A stretch of DNA of 12,688 nucleotides, taken from positions 1 through 12,688 of the forward strand of contig UQUL01000051.1 in NCBI GenBank assembly GCA_900544235.1. Reading direction: 5' to 3'. The stretch comes from an uncultured Collinsella sp. (lineage in GTDB: Bacteria > Actinomycetota > Coriobacteriia > Coriobacteriales > Coriobacteriaceae). Shown piece by piece: positions 6,175-12,583 of the stretch (the stretch's first letter is position 1; the number at the start of each line of letters is the position of its first letter). Both the position numbers and the translations under genes were made by a program. Under the pieces are notes generated by a model. The model had not been told where the DNA came from and searched no databases. It saw only the letters and a program-made list of their open reading frames with translations.

Positions 6175-7466
6175 TGGATGGCACGCTGTTCGTTCACCGT
6201 GAGTTTAATGGGTCTTACCAGCTGGTTGGCATATTGGAGGAACATGCGGGGTTTCCGGCATTCACCTATAGCCCCAAATATCTCGAGAGCGGTGATGCGG
6301 CGCCGATTTCGATCTCGCTGCCGTTGTCGGCCGAGACATTTAGTCCGGACGCAACGGGCTCCTTTTTCTCTGGCATCATTCCGGAGGGGCAGCTCAACAG
6401 GGACCTTGAGAAAAGGGCGCGAGCGGAACGCGGAGATTACTTCAAGGTGCTCGATTTAGTCCGCGATGAACCTGTCGGCGCTCTGGTTTTGACGCGAGAG
6501 CCTTCGGCCGACAGTCTCGAAATGGGCTATGAAGAGATAGGTGAGGAACAGCTAAGCGGGCTGGCATACGCGCCGGCGGAGGTTGCTTTTGATTTAGCGC
6601 TAGAGAGTCGAATCTCCCTTGCAGGTGCTCAGGCGAAGGTCGGTCTCTACCATACGGGCGATGACCCATGTGGCGGATGGTACCTGCCTCATGGAGCGGC
6701 CCCATCCACGCACATTCTCAAGGCGGGATCGAAAACGTTCCCGGGTGAGACGGTGTGCGAAGCGATGTGCGTGAGAGCCGCCTCTCTGATGGACCTATCG
6801 GCCGAAGAGTGTTTTCTTGTCCGAGTTGAGGACGCCGAGCCAATTATCGCCGTGAAGCGATTTGACCGAGTAACGCCTGATGCTGGACGCTCGGTTGACG
6901 GATTGCCAATTCCGTACCGTTTGCACCAGGAAGATGTTTGTCAGGCCAAGGGTATCTCGCGTGAGCTTAAATATGAGCCGACGGGCGTCAATTACCTGGG
7001 GCTTATCGTCGATGCGGTGCGAAGGGCGTCGACGAATCAAATGGAGGACAGGTTCCTTGTCGGCTATAACCAGCTGTTCGACTATGCCGTAGGTAACTGC
7101 GATAACCATCTAAAGAACTGGTCGCTCGTATGGGACGAAAGTTGGAAGCAGGTGAGGTTGGCGCCGCTCTATGACGTGCTGTGCACAACGGTTTACCCCA
7201 GTCTCGTTCGTGAGATGGGCGTCTCGTTTGGTGGGAGCCGCAAGATTGACGACGTAACGCGTGGGTCGGTGATGAGCCAAATGATTGAGGCGGGTTTGCC
7301 CGGGGGAATTGTCGCCGGAATGATTGCTGATACCTGCAATGAGGTTCCAGACGCGCTAAGAGACGCGGCGCGCGGTCTCAAAGAAGAGGGTTTTCCCGAG
7401 GCGGAGGTAATGTTCGAGAAGATCATTCCAGAAGTGCAAGCTCGTCTAAGCAGGATCGCCTTATAA
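6174..7466 (+). CDS. hipA: HipA-like serine/threonine kinase toxin
   Basis: At 430 aa it is close to E. coli HipA (440 aa) and looks intact, not a split HipS/HipT form. Residues 1-107 form the N-terminal subdomain (GILEEH, FTYSPKYL, ISISLPL, FFSGIIPEGQ, DEPVGALVL). The kinase core shows the autophosphorylation loop SLAGAQAKV (S148), the ATP lysine in STHILKAG (K183), VKRFDR (228-232), HQEDVCQAKG (251-260), the catalytic loop GNCDNHLKNWS (D310, N315) and the metal aspartate in APLYDVL (D334). HipA of E. coli phosphorylates glutamyl-tRNA synthetase and induces growth arrest and persistence; the target here is unknown. About 65% of third positions are G/C in the first 63 codons, against about 86% in a 37-codon sample of purH (hand counts). 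With codons such as ATA and TTA, this suggests acquisition by transfer. Confidence 0.95.
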   Translation: MDGTLFVHREFNGSYQLVGILEEHAGFPAFTYSPKYLESGDAAPISISLPLSAETFSPDATGSFFSGIIPEGQLNRDLEKRARAERGDYFKVLDLVRDEPVGALVLTREPSADSLEMGYEEIGEEQLSGLAYAPAEVAFDLALESRISLAGAQAKVGLYHTGDDPCGGWYLPHGAAPSTHILKAGSKTFPGETVCEAMCVRAASLMDLSAEECFLVRVEDAEPIIAVKRFDRVTPDAGRSVDGLPIPYRLHQEDVCQAKGISRELKYEPTGVNYLGLIVDAVRRASTNQMEDRFLVGYNQLFDYAVGNCDNHLKNWSLVWDESWKQVRLAPLYDVLCTTVYPSLVREMGVSFGGSRKIDDVTRGSVMSQMIEAGLPGGIVAGMIADTCNEVPDALRDAARGLKEEGFPEAEVMFEKIIPEVQARLSRIAL

Positions 7467-7468
7467 CA

Positions 7469-7506
7469 AAAACGTGCCGCCCCAAACAAAACGTACCGCC
7501 ACAAAC
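7469..7506. repeat. Two tandem copies of a 19-bp unit after hipA
   Basis: Units 7469-7487 and 7488-7506 match at 17 of 19 positions (AAAACGTRCCGCC followed by MCAAAC). They start 2 nt after the hipA stop. The first copy supplies the left arm of the hairpin at 7473-7517. Confidence 0.75.
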
Positions 7507-7517
7507 GGGGCGGCACG
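7473..7517 (+). terminator. GC-rich hairpin after hipA
   Basis: CGTGCCGCCCC (7473-7483) is perfectly complementary to GGGGCGGCACG (7507-7517), an 11-bp stem with a 23-nt loop. No T-run follows, so it is either a weak terminator or a 3'-end protecting structure for the hip mRNA. Confidence 0.5.
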
Positions 7518-7559
7518 CCATTCCTCTATTCAGATAACTCGCTGAAGTACGGTGACGAA

Positions 7560-7650
7560 GGCGCAAGGCCGGGAGGGGTTATCTAAGCCGACATCCCGCA
7601 GCCGCGAAGCGGCGAGGACGTCGGCGTGATAACCCCGCAGGCCTTGCGCC
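7560..7650. repeat. 91-nt segmented inverted repeat between hipA and usp
   Basis: Nested perfect arms: GGCGCAAGGCC 7560-7570 with 7640-7650 (11 bp), GGGGTTAT 7575-7582 with 7629-7636 (8 bp), GCCGAC 7587-7592 with 7620-7625 (6 bp), and GCCGC 7601-7605 with GCGGC 7609-7613 around a GAA loop. It ends 13 nt before the usp stop, between two convergent genes, so it could terminate both strands. No T-run is present. Its size is similar to the inverted repeats after purH, uppP and pcrA, but its sequence is different. Confidence 0.75.
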
Positions 7651-7663
7651 GGCGGGAAGGAAC

Positions 7664-8101
7664 CTACTTCACGACCAGAATGTCGCAATCCGTATTGCGC
7701 AGCAGGAACGTCGAAATCGAGCCCAGTAGCGCGTACTTAATTGAGGACAGGCCGCGGGCGCCGCAGAGCACCAGATCTGGCTTGACCACGTCGAGCATCT
7801 CATCCTTGAGCGTCTCGCGAATACGGCCGGCGCGAATCATGACCTCGACCTCGGGAATATCGGGATTGGCCTTGGCCTCTTCGAGCTGCTTGGCGATGGA
7901 GTTCTTAAATGCCTCCTCTAGGCCGTTGACCAGATCGACCGGATAGGAACCGGCGCTCTCGAGCGCCGTGGAATCGATAACGTGGCCGATGATTAGCTTG
8001 GCGCCGTTGTTCGCGGCGACCTTGATGGCGCGTGCGAGCACAAAATCCTGCTGCTCAGTACCGTCGAGTGAAACAAATACCTTGGTGTAGCCCTCGTTCA
8101 T
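7664..8101 (-). CDS. Universal stress protein (UspA-type, ATP-binding)
   Basis: A 145-residue single Usp domain. The N-terminal strand is KVFVSLDGTEQQD, with the conserved Asp of the ATP-binding class (D14). The C-terminal nucleotide motif G-2x-G-9x-G-S appears as GARG, nine residues, then GSIST, followed by the terminal strand CDILVVK. This places it among ATP-binding Usp proteins, cytosolic dimers made under starvation or stress. Its exact role is not known. The ATG at 8101-8099 has a near-perfect AAGGAGG 5 nt upstream on the minus strand. It is divergent from uppP (about 247 bp between them) and convergent with hipA. Confidence 0.95.
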   Translation of the reverse strand: MNEGYTKVFVSLDGTEQQDFVLARAIKVAANNGAKLIIGHVIDSTALESAGSYPVDLVNGLEEAFKNSIAKQLEEAKANPDIPEVEVMIRAGRIRETLKDEMLDVVKPDLVLCGARGLSSIKYALLGSISTFLLRNTDCDILVVK

Positions 8102-8170
8102 GGTTTCCTCCTTGGTCTATCGCACGGGCGCGGGGCTCGTGCATCGGGCGGGCGCGGGCGCGTCGGCCGC

Positions 8171-8199
8171 CGGACACTTTATCTTGTTGCAGTTATACC
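8171..8199 (+). promoter_or_regulatory. Candidate promoter upstream of uppP
   Basis: CGGACA (8171-8176) and TATACC (8194-8199), 17 bp apart, match 4 of 6 positions each to the -35 and -10 consensus. A second -10-like box, GATAAT (8283-8288), lies nearer to uppP but lacks a good -35. Neither is decisive. Confidence 0.3.
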
Positions 8200-8219
8200 C
8201 AAGGATTTGGGTTTGACCG

Positions 8220-8249
8220 CTCGCAATTCTGTGAACGGGCGAGTTTTTT
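8220..8249 (+). terminator. Small hairpin with six T in the uppP leader
   Basis: CTCGC (8220-8224) pairs with GCGAG (8239-8243), with an inner TTC/GAA stem (8227-8229 with 8233-8235). TTTTTT at 8244-8249 follows directly. It lies about 100 bp before uppP. It could be a weak terminator or attenuator in the leader, or the end of a very short RNA. Confidence 0.35.
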
Positions 8250-8336
8250 GGTAAGGGTAGGCGTAGACGCGCCCGAACGGTTGATAATGGGACATCGCCC
8301 GCACCGTCCGCAGAACAATATCGGCGGGTGTCTAAC

Positions 8337-8343
8337 GAGGGGG
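8337..8343 (+). promoter_or_regulatory. Shine-Dalgarno that fixes a TTG start for uppP
   Basis: GAGGGGG ends 5 nt before TTG 8349. The only other in-frame start nearby, GTG 8328, has no purine-rich site in front of it. The TTG start also gives an N-terminus that aligns well with known UppP proteins. Confidence 0.7.
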
Positions 8344-8348
8344 TCCCT

Positions 8349-9329
8349 TTGGATATCATCGAGCTTCTAAAATCTGCCTTCATGGGCCTGGTCGAGGGCA
8401 TCACCGAATGGCTGCCTGTTTCGTCGACCGGTCACATGATCTTGGTGGACGAGTTCGTCAAGATGAACGTGAGCGAGACGTTCTGGAATATGTTCCTGGT
8501 CGTGATTCAGCTCGGCGCCATTCTGGCCGTCTGTGTGCTGTTCTTCCATGAGCTCAATCCGTTCTCGCCCAGCAAGGGCAAGGAGGGCCGTCGCGACACC
8601 TGGGTGCTGTGGGGCAAGATTGTGCTCGGTTGCATTCCTGCGGCGGCGATCGGCTTGCCGCTCAACGACTGGATGGAGGAGCATTTCTACAATGCTCCCG
8701 TCGTGGCGCTGGCGCTCATTGTGTACGGCGTGCTGTTTATCGTGATCGAGAACTGGCGCGCGAGCAAGCGCGAGGAAATGGCCGTTGCCGGTTCGTTTGG
8801 TTCGCGTGCTGTGGTGTCGGGTGGACGTCCCGCCGGTGCGCACTTTGCGGCGCCCGCCGCGGCTACCGCTGAGGATGAGGATGATGACGAGGATCTGGAC
8901 TTTGGCTCCATCGCCACGCTCGAGGACCTGAGCTGGAAGACTGCGCTGGGTATCGGCTGCTTCCAGGTGCTTTCGCTGGTGCCTGGTACGTCTCGCTCCG
9001 GTTCTACCATCATCGGCGGCCTGCTTTTGGGCTGCACGCGTTCGGTGGCGTCCAAGTTTACGTTCTTCCTGGCCATCCCTGTTATGTTTGGCGCGAGTGC
9101 GCTCAAGCTGGTCAAGTACTTCATCAAGGGCGGCACGTTCGGCGCCAACGAGGTCGCTATCTTGGGCGTGGGCTGCGTTGTGGCCTTTGTGGTTTCGCTC
9201 ATCGCCATCAAGTGGCTCATGGGCTTCGTCCGCCGTCACGACTTTAAGTCCTTCGGTGTTTACCGCATCATCCTGGGCATCGTAGTGCTCGCATATTTCT
9301 TCGTTCTGGAGCCGATGCTCGGCCTCTAA
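8349..9329 (+). CDS. uppP: Undecaprenyl-diphosphate phosphatase UppP (BacA)
   Basis: This integral membrane enzyme removes one phosphate from undecaprenyl pyrophosphate, recycling the lipid carrier for peptidoglycan and other wall polymers; it also contributes to bacitracin tolerance. First-repeat motif: VEGITEWLPVSSTGH (15-29), with the E16/E20 pair. Second-repeat motif: PGTSRSG (212-218), with R216. Several hydrophobic helices cover the rest (for example the C-terminal IILGIVVLAYFFVL). With the TTG start it is 326 aa, against 273 in E. coli. Most of the excess is a linker of about 45 extra residues between the two repeats, Ala/Gly-rich and then very acidic (EDEDDDEDLD). A GTG start at 8328 would add seven residues but has no RBS. 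Monocistronic, ended by a strong terminator. Confidence 0.96.
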   Translation: MDIIELLKSAFMGLVEGITEWLPVSSTGHMILVDEFVKMNVSETFWNMFLVVIQLGAILAVCVLFFHELNPFSPSKGKEGRRDTWVLWGKIVLGCIPAAAIGLPLNDWMEEHFYNAPVVALALIVYGVLFIVIENWRASKREEMAVAGSFGSRAVVSGGRPAGAHFAAPAAATAEDEDDDEDLDFGSIATLEDLSWKTALGIGCFQVLSLVPGTSRSGSTIIGGLLLGCTRSVASKFTFFLAIPVMFGASALKLVKYFIKGGTFGANEVAILGVGCVVAFVVSLIAIKWLMGFVRRHDFKSFGVYRIILGIVVLAYFFVLEPMLGL

Positions 9330-9344
9330 CTTAGTCGACGCTGC

Positions 9345-9444
9345 GCGGCGGCCGGGGCGACAACTTGTCATTCAAAGGGGGTGGCATGACCAAAAGGTCT
9401 ATGCCGCCCCCTTTTCATGCCAATTTGTTCGCCCCGGCCGCCGC
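9345..9444. repeat. 100-nt inverted repeat enclosing the uppP terminator
   Basis: Positions 9345-9360 (GCGGCGGCCGGGGCGA) are perfectly complementary to 9429-9444. Pairing continues inward with one bulge and one mismatch through CAACTTG (9361-9367) and CAATTTG (9421-9427), and then meets the terminator hairpin at 9374-9414. The result is an almost continuous stem of about 40 bp. The outer arms are not needed for termination. Confidence 0.8.
9374..9415 (+). terminator. Strong intrinsic terminator of uppP
   Basis: AAAGGGGG-T-GGCAT (9374-9387) pairs with ATGCC-G-CCCCCTTT (9401-9414), one G-T wobble. GACC/GGTC (9388-9391 with 9396-9399) extends it around an AAAA loop with one bulged T. TTTT follows the C-run (9412-9415). 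It lies 45 nt after the uppP stop. Confidence 0.88.
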
Positions 9445-9490
9445 TCGCTGCTGCTGCCATGACATCGGCGGTTTCGTGATTGCCAATAGA

Positions 9491-9523
9491 TTGGTGCAAA
9501 GTAACCTGACCCCATTGCGCCAA
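9491..9523. repeat. REP-like stem-loop before pcrA
   Basis: TTGGTGCAA (9491-9499) pairs with TTGCGCCAA (9515-9523), 9 bp with one G-T wobble. The 15-nt loop is AGTAACCTGACCCCA. Read on the minus strand the loop is TGGGGTCAGGTTACT, which resembles the loop of the element at 3802-3845 (TGGGACGGGGATTAAAG). Short stem-loops carrying a GGGnCnGG motif are often extragenic repeats linked to REP-associated transposases; none is encoded here. Confidence 0.4.
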
Positions 9524-9569
9524 ATCCGCTGGGCGGGCCTGACGGTGGCGCACGGAGTCGTGGTGTGAT

Positions 9570-9600
9570 TTGCGTCGGTGTCCGCGCGGCTCGGTATACT
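9570..9600 (+). promoter_or_regulatory. Candidate pcrA promoter
   Basis: TATACT at 9595-9600 is a good -10 box. TTGCGT at 9570-9575 is a possible -35, with a long 19-bp spacer. The expected start near 9607 would give a leader of about 55 nt before ATG 9662 and would rule out the in-frame GTG at 9578. No other gene lies between the uppP terminator and pcrA. Confidence 0.5.
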
Positions 9601-9661
9601 GGTACGGCTCAAACTATGGCGCCGCCCGCAGGCGCGCCGTCCGTCAGATGAGGAGTCGCTC

Positions 9662-12562
9662 ATGACCCAGCCCTTGCCCTGGGAAAAGAACGCCGCGGTA
9701 CCCGTGCCGCCCGCGCCGGAACCCGTGCCGCTCGATGCATACACCGCCCCTGCTGCGCCGGAGCCCGAGCTCGTTCCGCTCGACATCTACGACGCTCCCG
9801 CGCCGGCGTCTAAGCCCGCCAAGCCGCTCGTCGACATCGACAGCCTTAATCCCGCCCAGCGCGAGGCGGTCCTGACCACCGAGGGTCCGTTGCTGGTCCT
9901 TGCCGGCGCCGGCTCGGGCAAGACCCGCGTCTTGACCTTCCGCATCGCACATATGCTCGGCGACCTGGGCGTTAAGCCCTGGCAGATCCTTGCCATCACG
10001 TTTACCAACAAGGCCGCGGCCGAGATGCGCGAGCGTCTGGCGGCACTCATCCCCAGCGGTACCCGCGGCATGTGGGTGTGCACCTTCCATGCTATGTGCG
10101 TGCGCATGCTGCGCGAGGACGCTGACCTGCTGGGCTACACCGGTCAGTTCACCATCTACGATGACGACGATTCCAAGCGCATGGTGCGCGATATTATGCA
10201 GGCGCTCGGTATCGAGCAAAAGCAATTCCCCATCAACATGATCCGCAGCAAGATCAGTTCGGCCAAAAACGCCATGATCGGCCCCGAGGACATGCTTAAA
10301 TCCGCCGACAGCCCCAACGACAAAAAGGCCGCGCAGGTCTACTTGGAGCTGGAACGTCGCCTGCGCGCCGCCAACGCGATGGACTTCGACGACCTGCTCG
10401 TGCGCACGCTCGAGCTGCTGCGCACCCGCCCCGAGGTGCTCGACAAGTACCAAGAGCGCTTCCGCTACATTAGCGTCGACGAGTATCAGGACACCAATCA
10501 CGTCCAGTACGAGATCGCCAACCTGCTGGCCGCCAAGTACCAAAACCTCATGGTCGTGGGCGACGACGACCAGTCCATTTATAGCTGGCGTGGCGCCGAC
10601 ATCACCAACATCCTGGACTTTGAACAGGACTTTAATAACTGCAAGACCGTTAAGCTGGAGCAGAACTACCGCTCCACGGGCCATATCCTGAGCGCCGCCA
10701 ACGCCGTGGTGCGCCACAACTCGCAGCGCAAGGACAAGCGCCTGTTTACGGCCGAGGGCGATGGCGAGAAGATTCAGGCCTTCCAGGCGAGCGATGAGCG
10801 CGATGAGGGCCGCTGGATTGCCGGCGAGATCGAAAAACTGCATGCCAAAGGCACGAGCTACGACGATATCGCCGTGTTCTACCGCACCAACGCCCAGTCG
10901 CGTATCCTCGAAGATATGTTCCTGCGCGCAGGCGTGCCCTACAAGATCGTGGGCGGCACGCGATTCTTCGACCGTGCTGAGATCCGCGACGTCATGGCCT
11001 ACCTTAAGATGATCGTGAACCCGGCCGACGAGATGAGCGTCAAGCGCGTCATCAACACGCCGCGCCGCGGCATCGGCTCCACCTCGATCCAAAAGATCGA
11101 GCAGCTGGCGCGCGACAATCGCTGCTCGTTCTTTCAGGCCTGCGAGATCGCAACAGCCGAGACAGGCATGTTTAGCGCCAAGGTGCGTAACGGCCTGTCG
11201 AGCTTTGTGGCGCTGGTGCGCGAGGGCCGTCGCATGGACGGCGAGCTCAAGGACGTCGTCGAGATGATTGTCGACAAGACGGGCCTGCTGCAGGCGTTCC
11301 GCGCCGAGGGCACCATGGAGTCCGAGAGTCGCGCCGAGAACATTCAGGAATTCTTGGGCGTCGCAGCCGAATTTGAGGAGACGCACGAGGATATCGAGGG
11401 TACGCTCGAGAGCTTGGAAGAGCTGCGCGCGGCCGGTGTTGCCGATGTGCCCGCCGGCGCCGAGCCCGAGCCCGTTGTGGTGAGCGCGCCTGCGCCCGAG
11501 CCCGGCCCGTCTGCGCCCGTGTCTTCGTTTGAGGCGCTCGTTGGCGCGCGTGATGCCGCGGGTTCCAATCCGCTCGATAGCCTGGCGGCCCCGGCGCTCT
11601 CGCCGCAGGATGCCCTGGCTGCCGCCATCGCGGGCAACGCGTATGCCGCGCCGACTGAGCTGCCGGCGGGCGCCGTGCATGCCGACGAGATCGAGCGCAC
11701 CTACGGTCCGCTCACCTGTAAGGCGCTGCCGGCACTCATGGAGTGGCTGGCCCTGCGCTCCGACTTGGATTCCCTGGCCGGCGAGACGCATGCCATTACC
11801 ATGATGACCATCCACTCCGCCAAGGGCCTGGAGTTCCCGGCGGTGTTCGTGGCCGGCATGGAGGAGGGTATCTTCCCGCACGTGCACGACTTTGGCGGTA
11901 GTGACGATCCGGGCAAGCTCGAGGAGGAGCGCCGCTTGGCCTACGTCGCCATCACGCGTGCTCGCAAGCGCCTGTTCCTGACCTATGCGGCCACGCGTCG
12001 CACCTACGGCTCGACCTCTGCCAACCCGCGCTCGCGCTTCCTCAACGAGATTCCGTTTGAGGATATCGAGTTTAGCGGCATCGGTTCTGCCGGTTTTGAG
12101 GGCACGGGCTGGGAGAAGCGCGGCGACCGTCACGGCACCTTTGGCTCGGGCATGGGCTCGGATATGTACGGCGGCAAGGTGTTTGGCTCGCATACGCGCT
12201 CGACCGGCGGTTCCGGTTCGCGCGGCGGATCGAGCTTTGACGATTTCTTTGGCGGCAGCAGTTACGGGACCGAGCGCCATCGTGGGGTTTCGCCTGACGC
12301 CGGCCGTGTCGCCTCGACTTTTGGTTCGGGCGCGTCGCGAGCCAAAAAGCCGTCTTCCAAGGTGTCCCCGACGGTGGAGCGCAAGGTCGATCGTGCCAGC
12401 GCATCGCAGGACTTTGCCGCGGGCGATACCGTGAGCCACAAGACTTTTGGCACGGGTACCGTGATCTCGGTCGCCGGAGACATGATCGAGGTTCAATTCG
12501 AAAAGACCGGCCAGACCAAAAAGCTTATGAAGGGCTTTGCTCCGATCGTCAAGCTGTCGTGA
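9662..12562 (+). CDS. pcrA: ATP-dependent DNA helicase PcrA/UvrD, extended form
   Basis: Superfamily 1A 3'-5' helicase acting in DNA repair, replication restart and removal of RecA or stalled polymerase. Motifs in order: Q (LNPAQREAV, 62-70), Walker A AGAGSGKT (81-88, K87), Ia (TFTNKAAAEMRERL), Ib (CTFHAMCVRML), II DEYQD (273-277), III (GDDDQSIYSWRG, from 300), IV (LEQNYRST), V (TIHSAKGLEF, from 716), VI (LAYVAITRAR, 759-768). The end (about 921-966) is the Tudor-like domain of PcrA/UvrD (HKTFGTGTVISV, IEVQFEKTG). At 966 aa it exceeds the usual 720-800. There is a Pro/Ala-rich N-tail (1-57), a Pro/Ala-rich insertion of about 90 residues in the 2B part (about 590-680) and a Gly/Ser-rich stretch (about 800-920). 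ATG 9662 has AGGAG 6 nt upstream; the frame opens at GTG 9578, upstream of the likely transcription start. Confidence 0.96.
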   Translation: MTQPLPWEKNAAVPVPPAPEPVPLDAYTAPAAPEPELVPLDIYDAPAPASKPAKPLVDIDSLNPAQREAVLTTEGPLLVLAGAGSGKTRVLTFRIAHMLGDLGVKPWQILAITFTNKAAAEMRERLAALIPSGTRGMWVCTFHAMCVRMLREDADLLGYTGQFTIYDDDDSKRMVRDIMQALGIEQKQFPINMIRSKISSAKNAMIGPEDMLKSADSPNDKKAAQVYLELERRLRAANAMDFDDLLVRTLELLRTRPEVLDKYQERFRYISVDEYQDTNHVQYEIANLLAAKYQNLMVVGDDDQSIYSWRGADITNILDFEQDFNNCKTVKLEQNYRSTGHILSAANAVVRHNSQRKDKRLFTAEGDGEKIQAFQASDERDEGRWIAGEIEKLHAKGTSYDDIAVFYRTNAQSRILEDMFLRAGVPYKIVGGTRFFDRAEIRDVMAYLKMIVNPADEMSVKRVINTPRRGIGSTSIQKIEQLARDNRCSFFQACEIATAETGMFSAKVRNGLSSFVALVREGRRMDGELKDVVEMIVDKTGLLQAFRAEGTMESESRAENIQEFLGVAAEFEETHEDIEGTLESLEELRAAGVADVPAGAEPEPVVVSAPAPEPGPSAPVSSFEALVGARDAAGSNPLDSLAAPALSPQDALAAAIAGNAYAAPTELPAGAVHADEIERTYGPLTCKALPALMEWLALRSDLDSLAGETHAITMMTIHSAKGLEFPAVFVAGMEEGIFPHVHDFGGSDDPGKLEEERRLAYVAITRARKRLFLTYAATRRTYGSTSANPRSRFLNEIPFEDIEFSGIGSAGFEGTGWEKRGDRHGTFGSGMGSDMYGGKVFGSHTRSTGGSGSRGGSSFDDFFGGSSYGTERHRGVSPDAGRVASTFGSGASRAKKPSSKVSPTVERKVDRASASQDFAAGDTVSHKTFGTGTVISVAGDMIEVQFEKTGQTKKLMKGFAPIVKLS

Positions 12563-12583
12563 TCCCGGCGGACCTGGGCGGGC

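Noticed and set aside
8367..9371. Minus-strand open frame of 334 codons opposite uppP
   Set aside because: Shadow of a clear membrane enzyme gene; the translation is His/Arg/Glu-rich and protein-unlike, and it runs through the uppP terminator region.
9578..9661. GTG start giving a 994-residue PcrA
   Set aside because: Upstream of the probable transcription start (about 9607), no good RBS, and basic residues unlike the following tail.
9644..12496. Very long minus-strand open frame (950 codons) opposite pcrA
   Set aside because: It mirrors the strongly conserved PcrA coding frame; high GC suppresses stops. Its translation has no recognisable domain.
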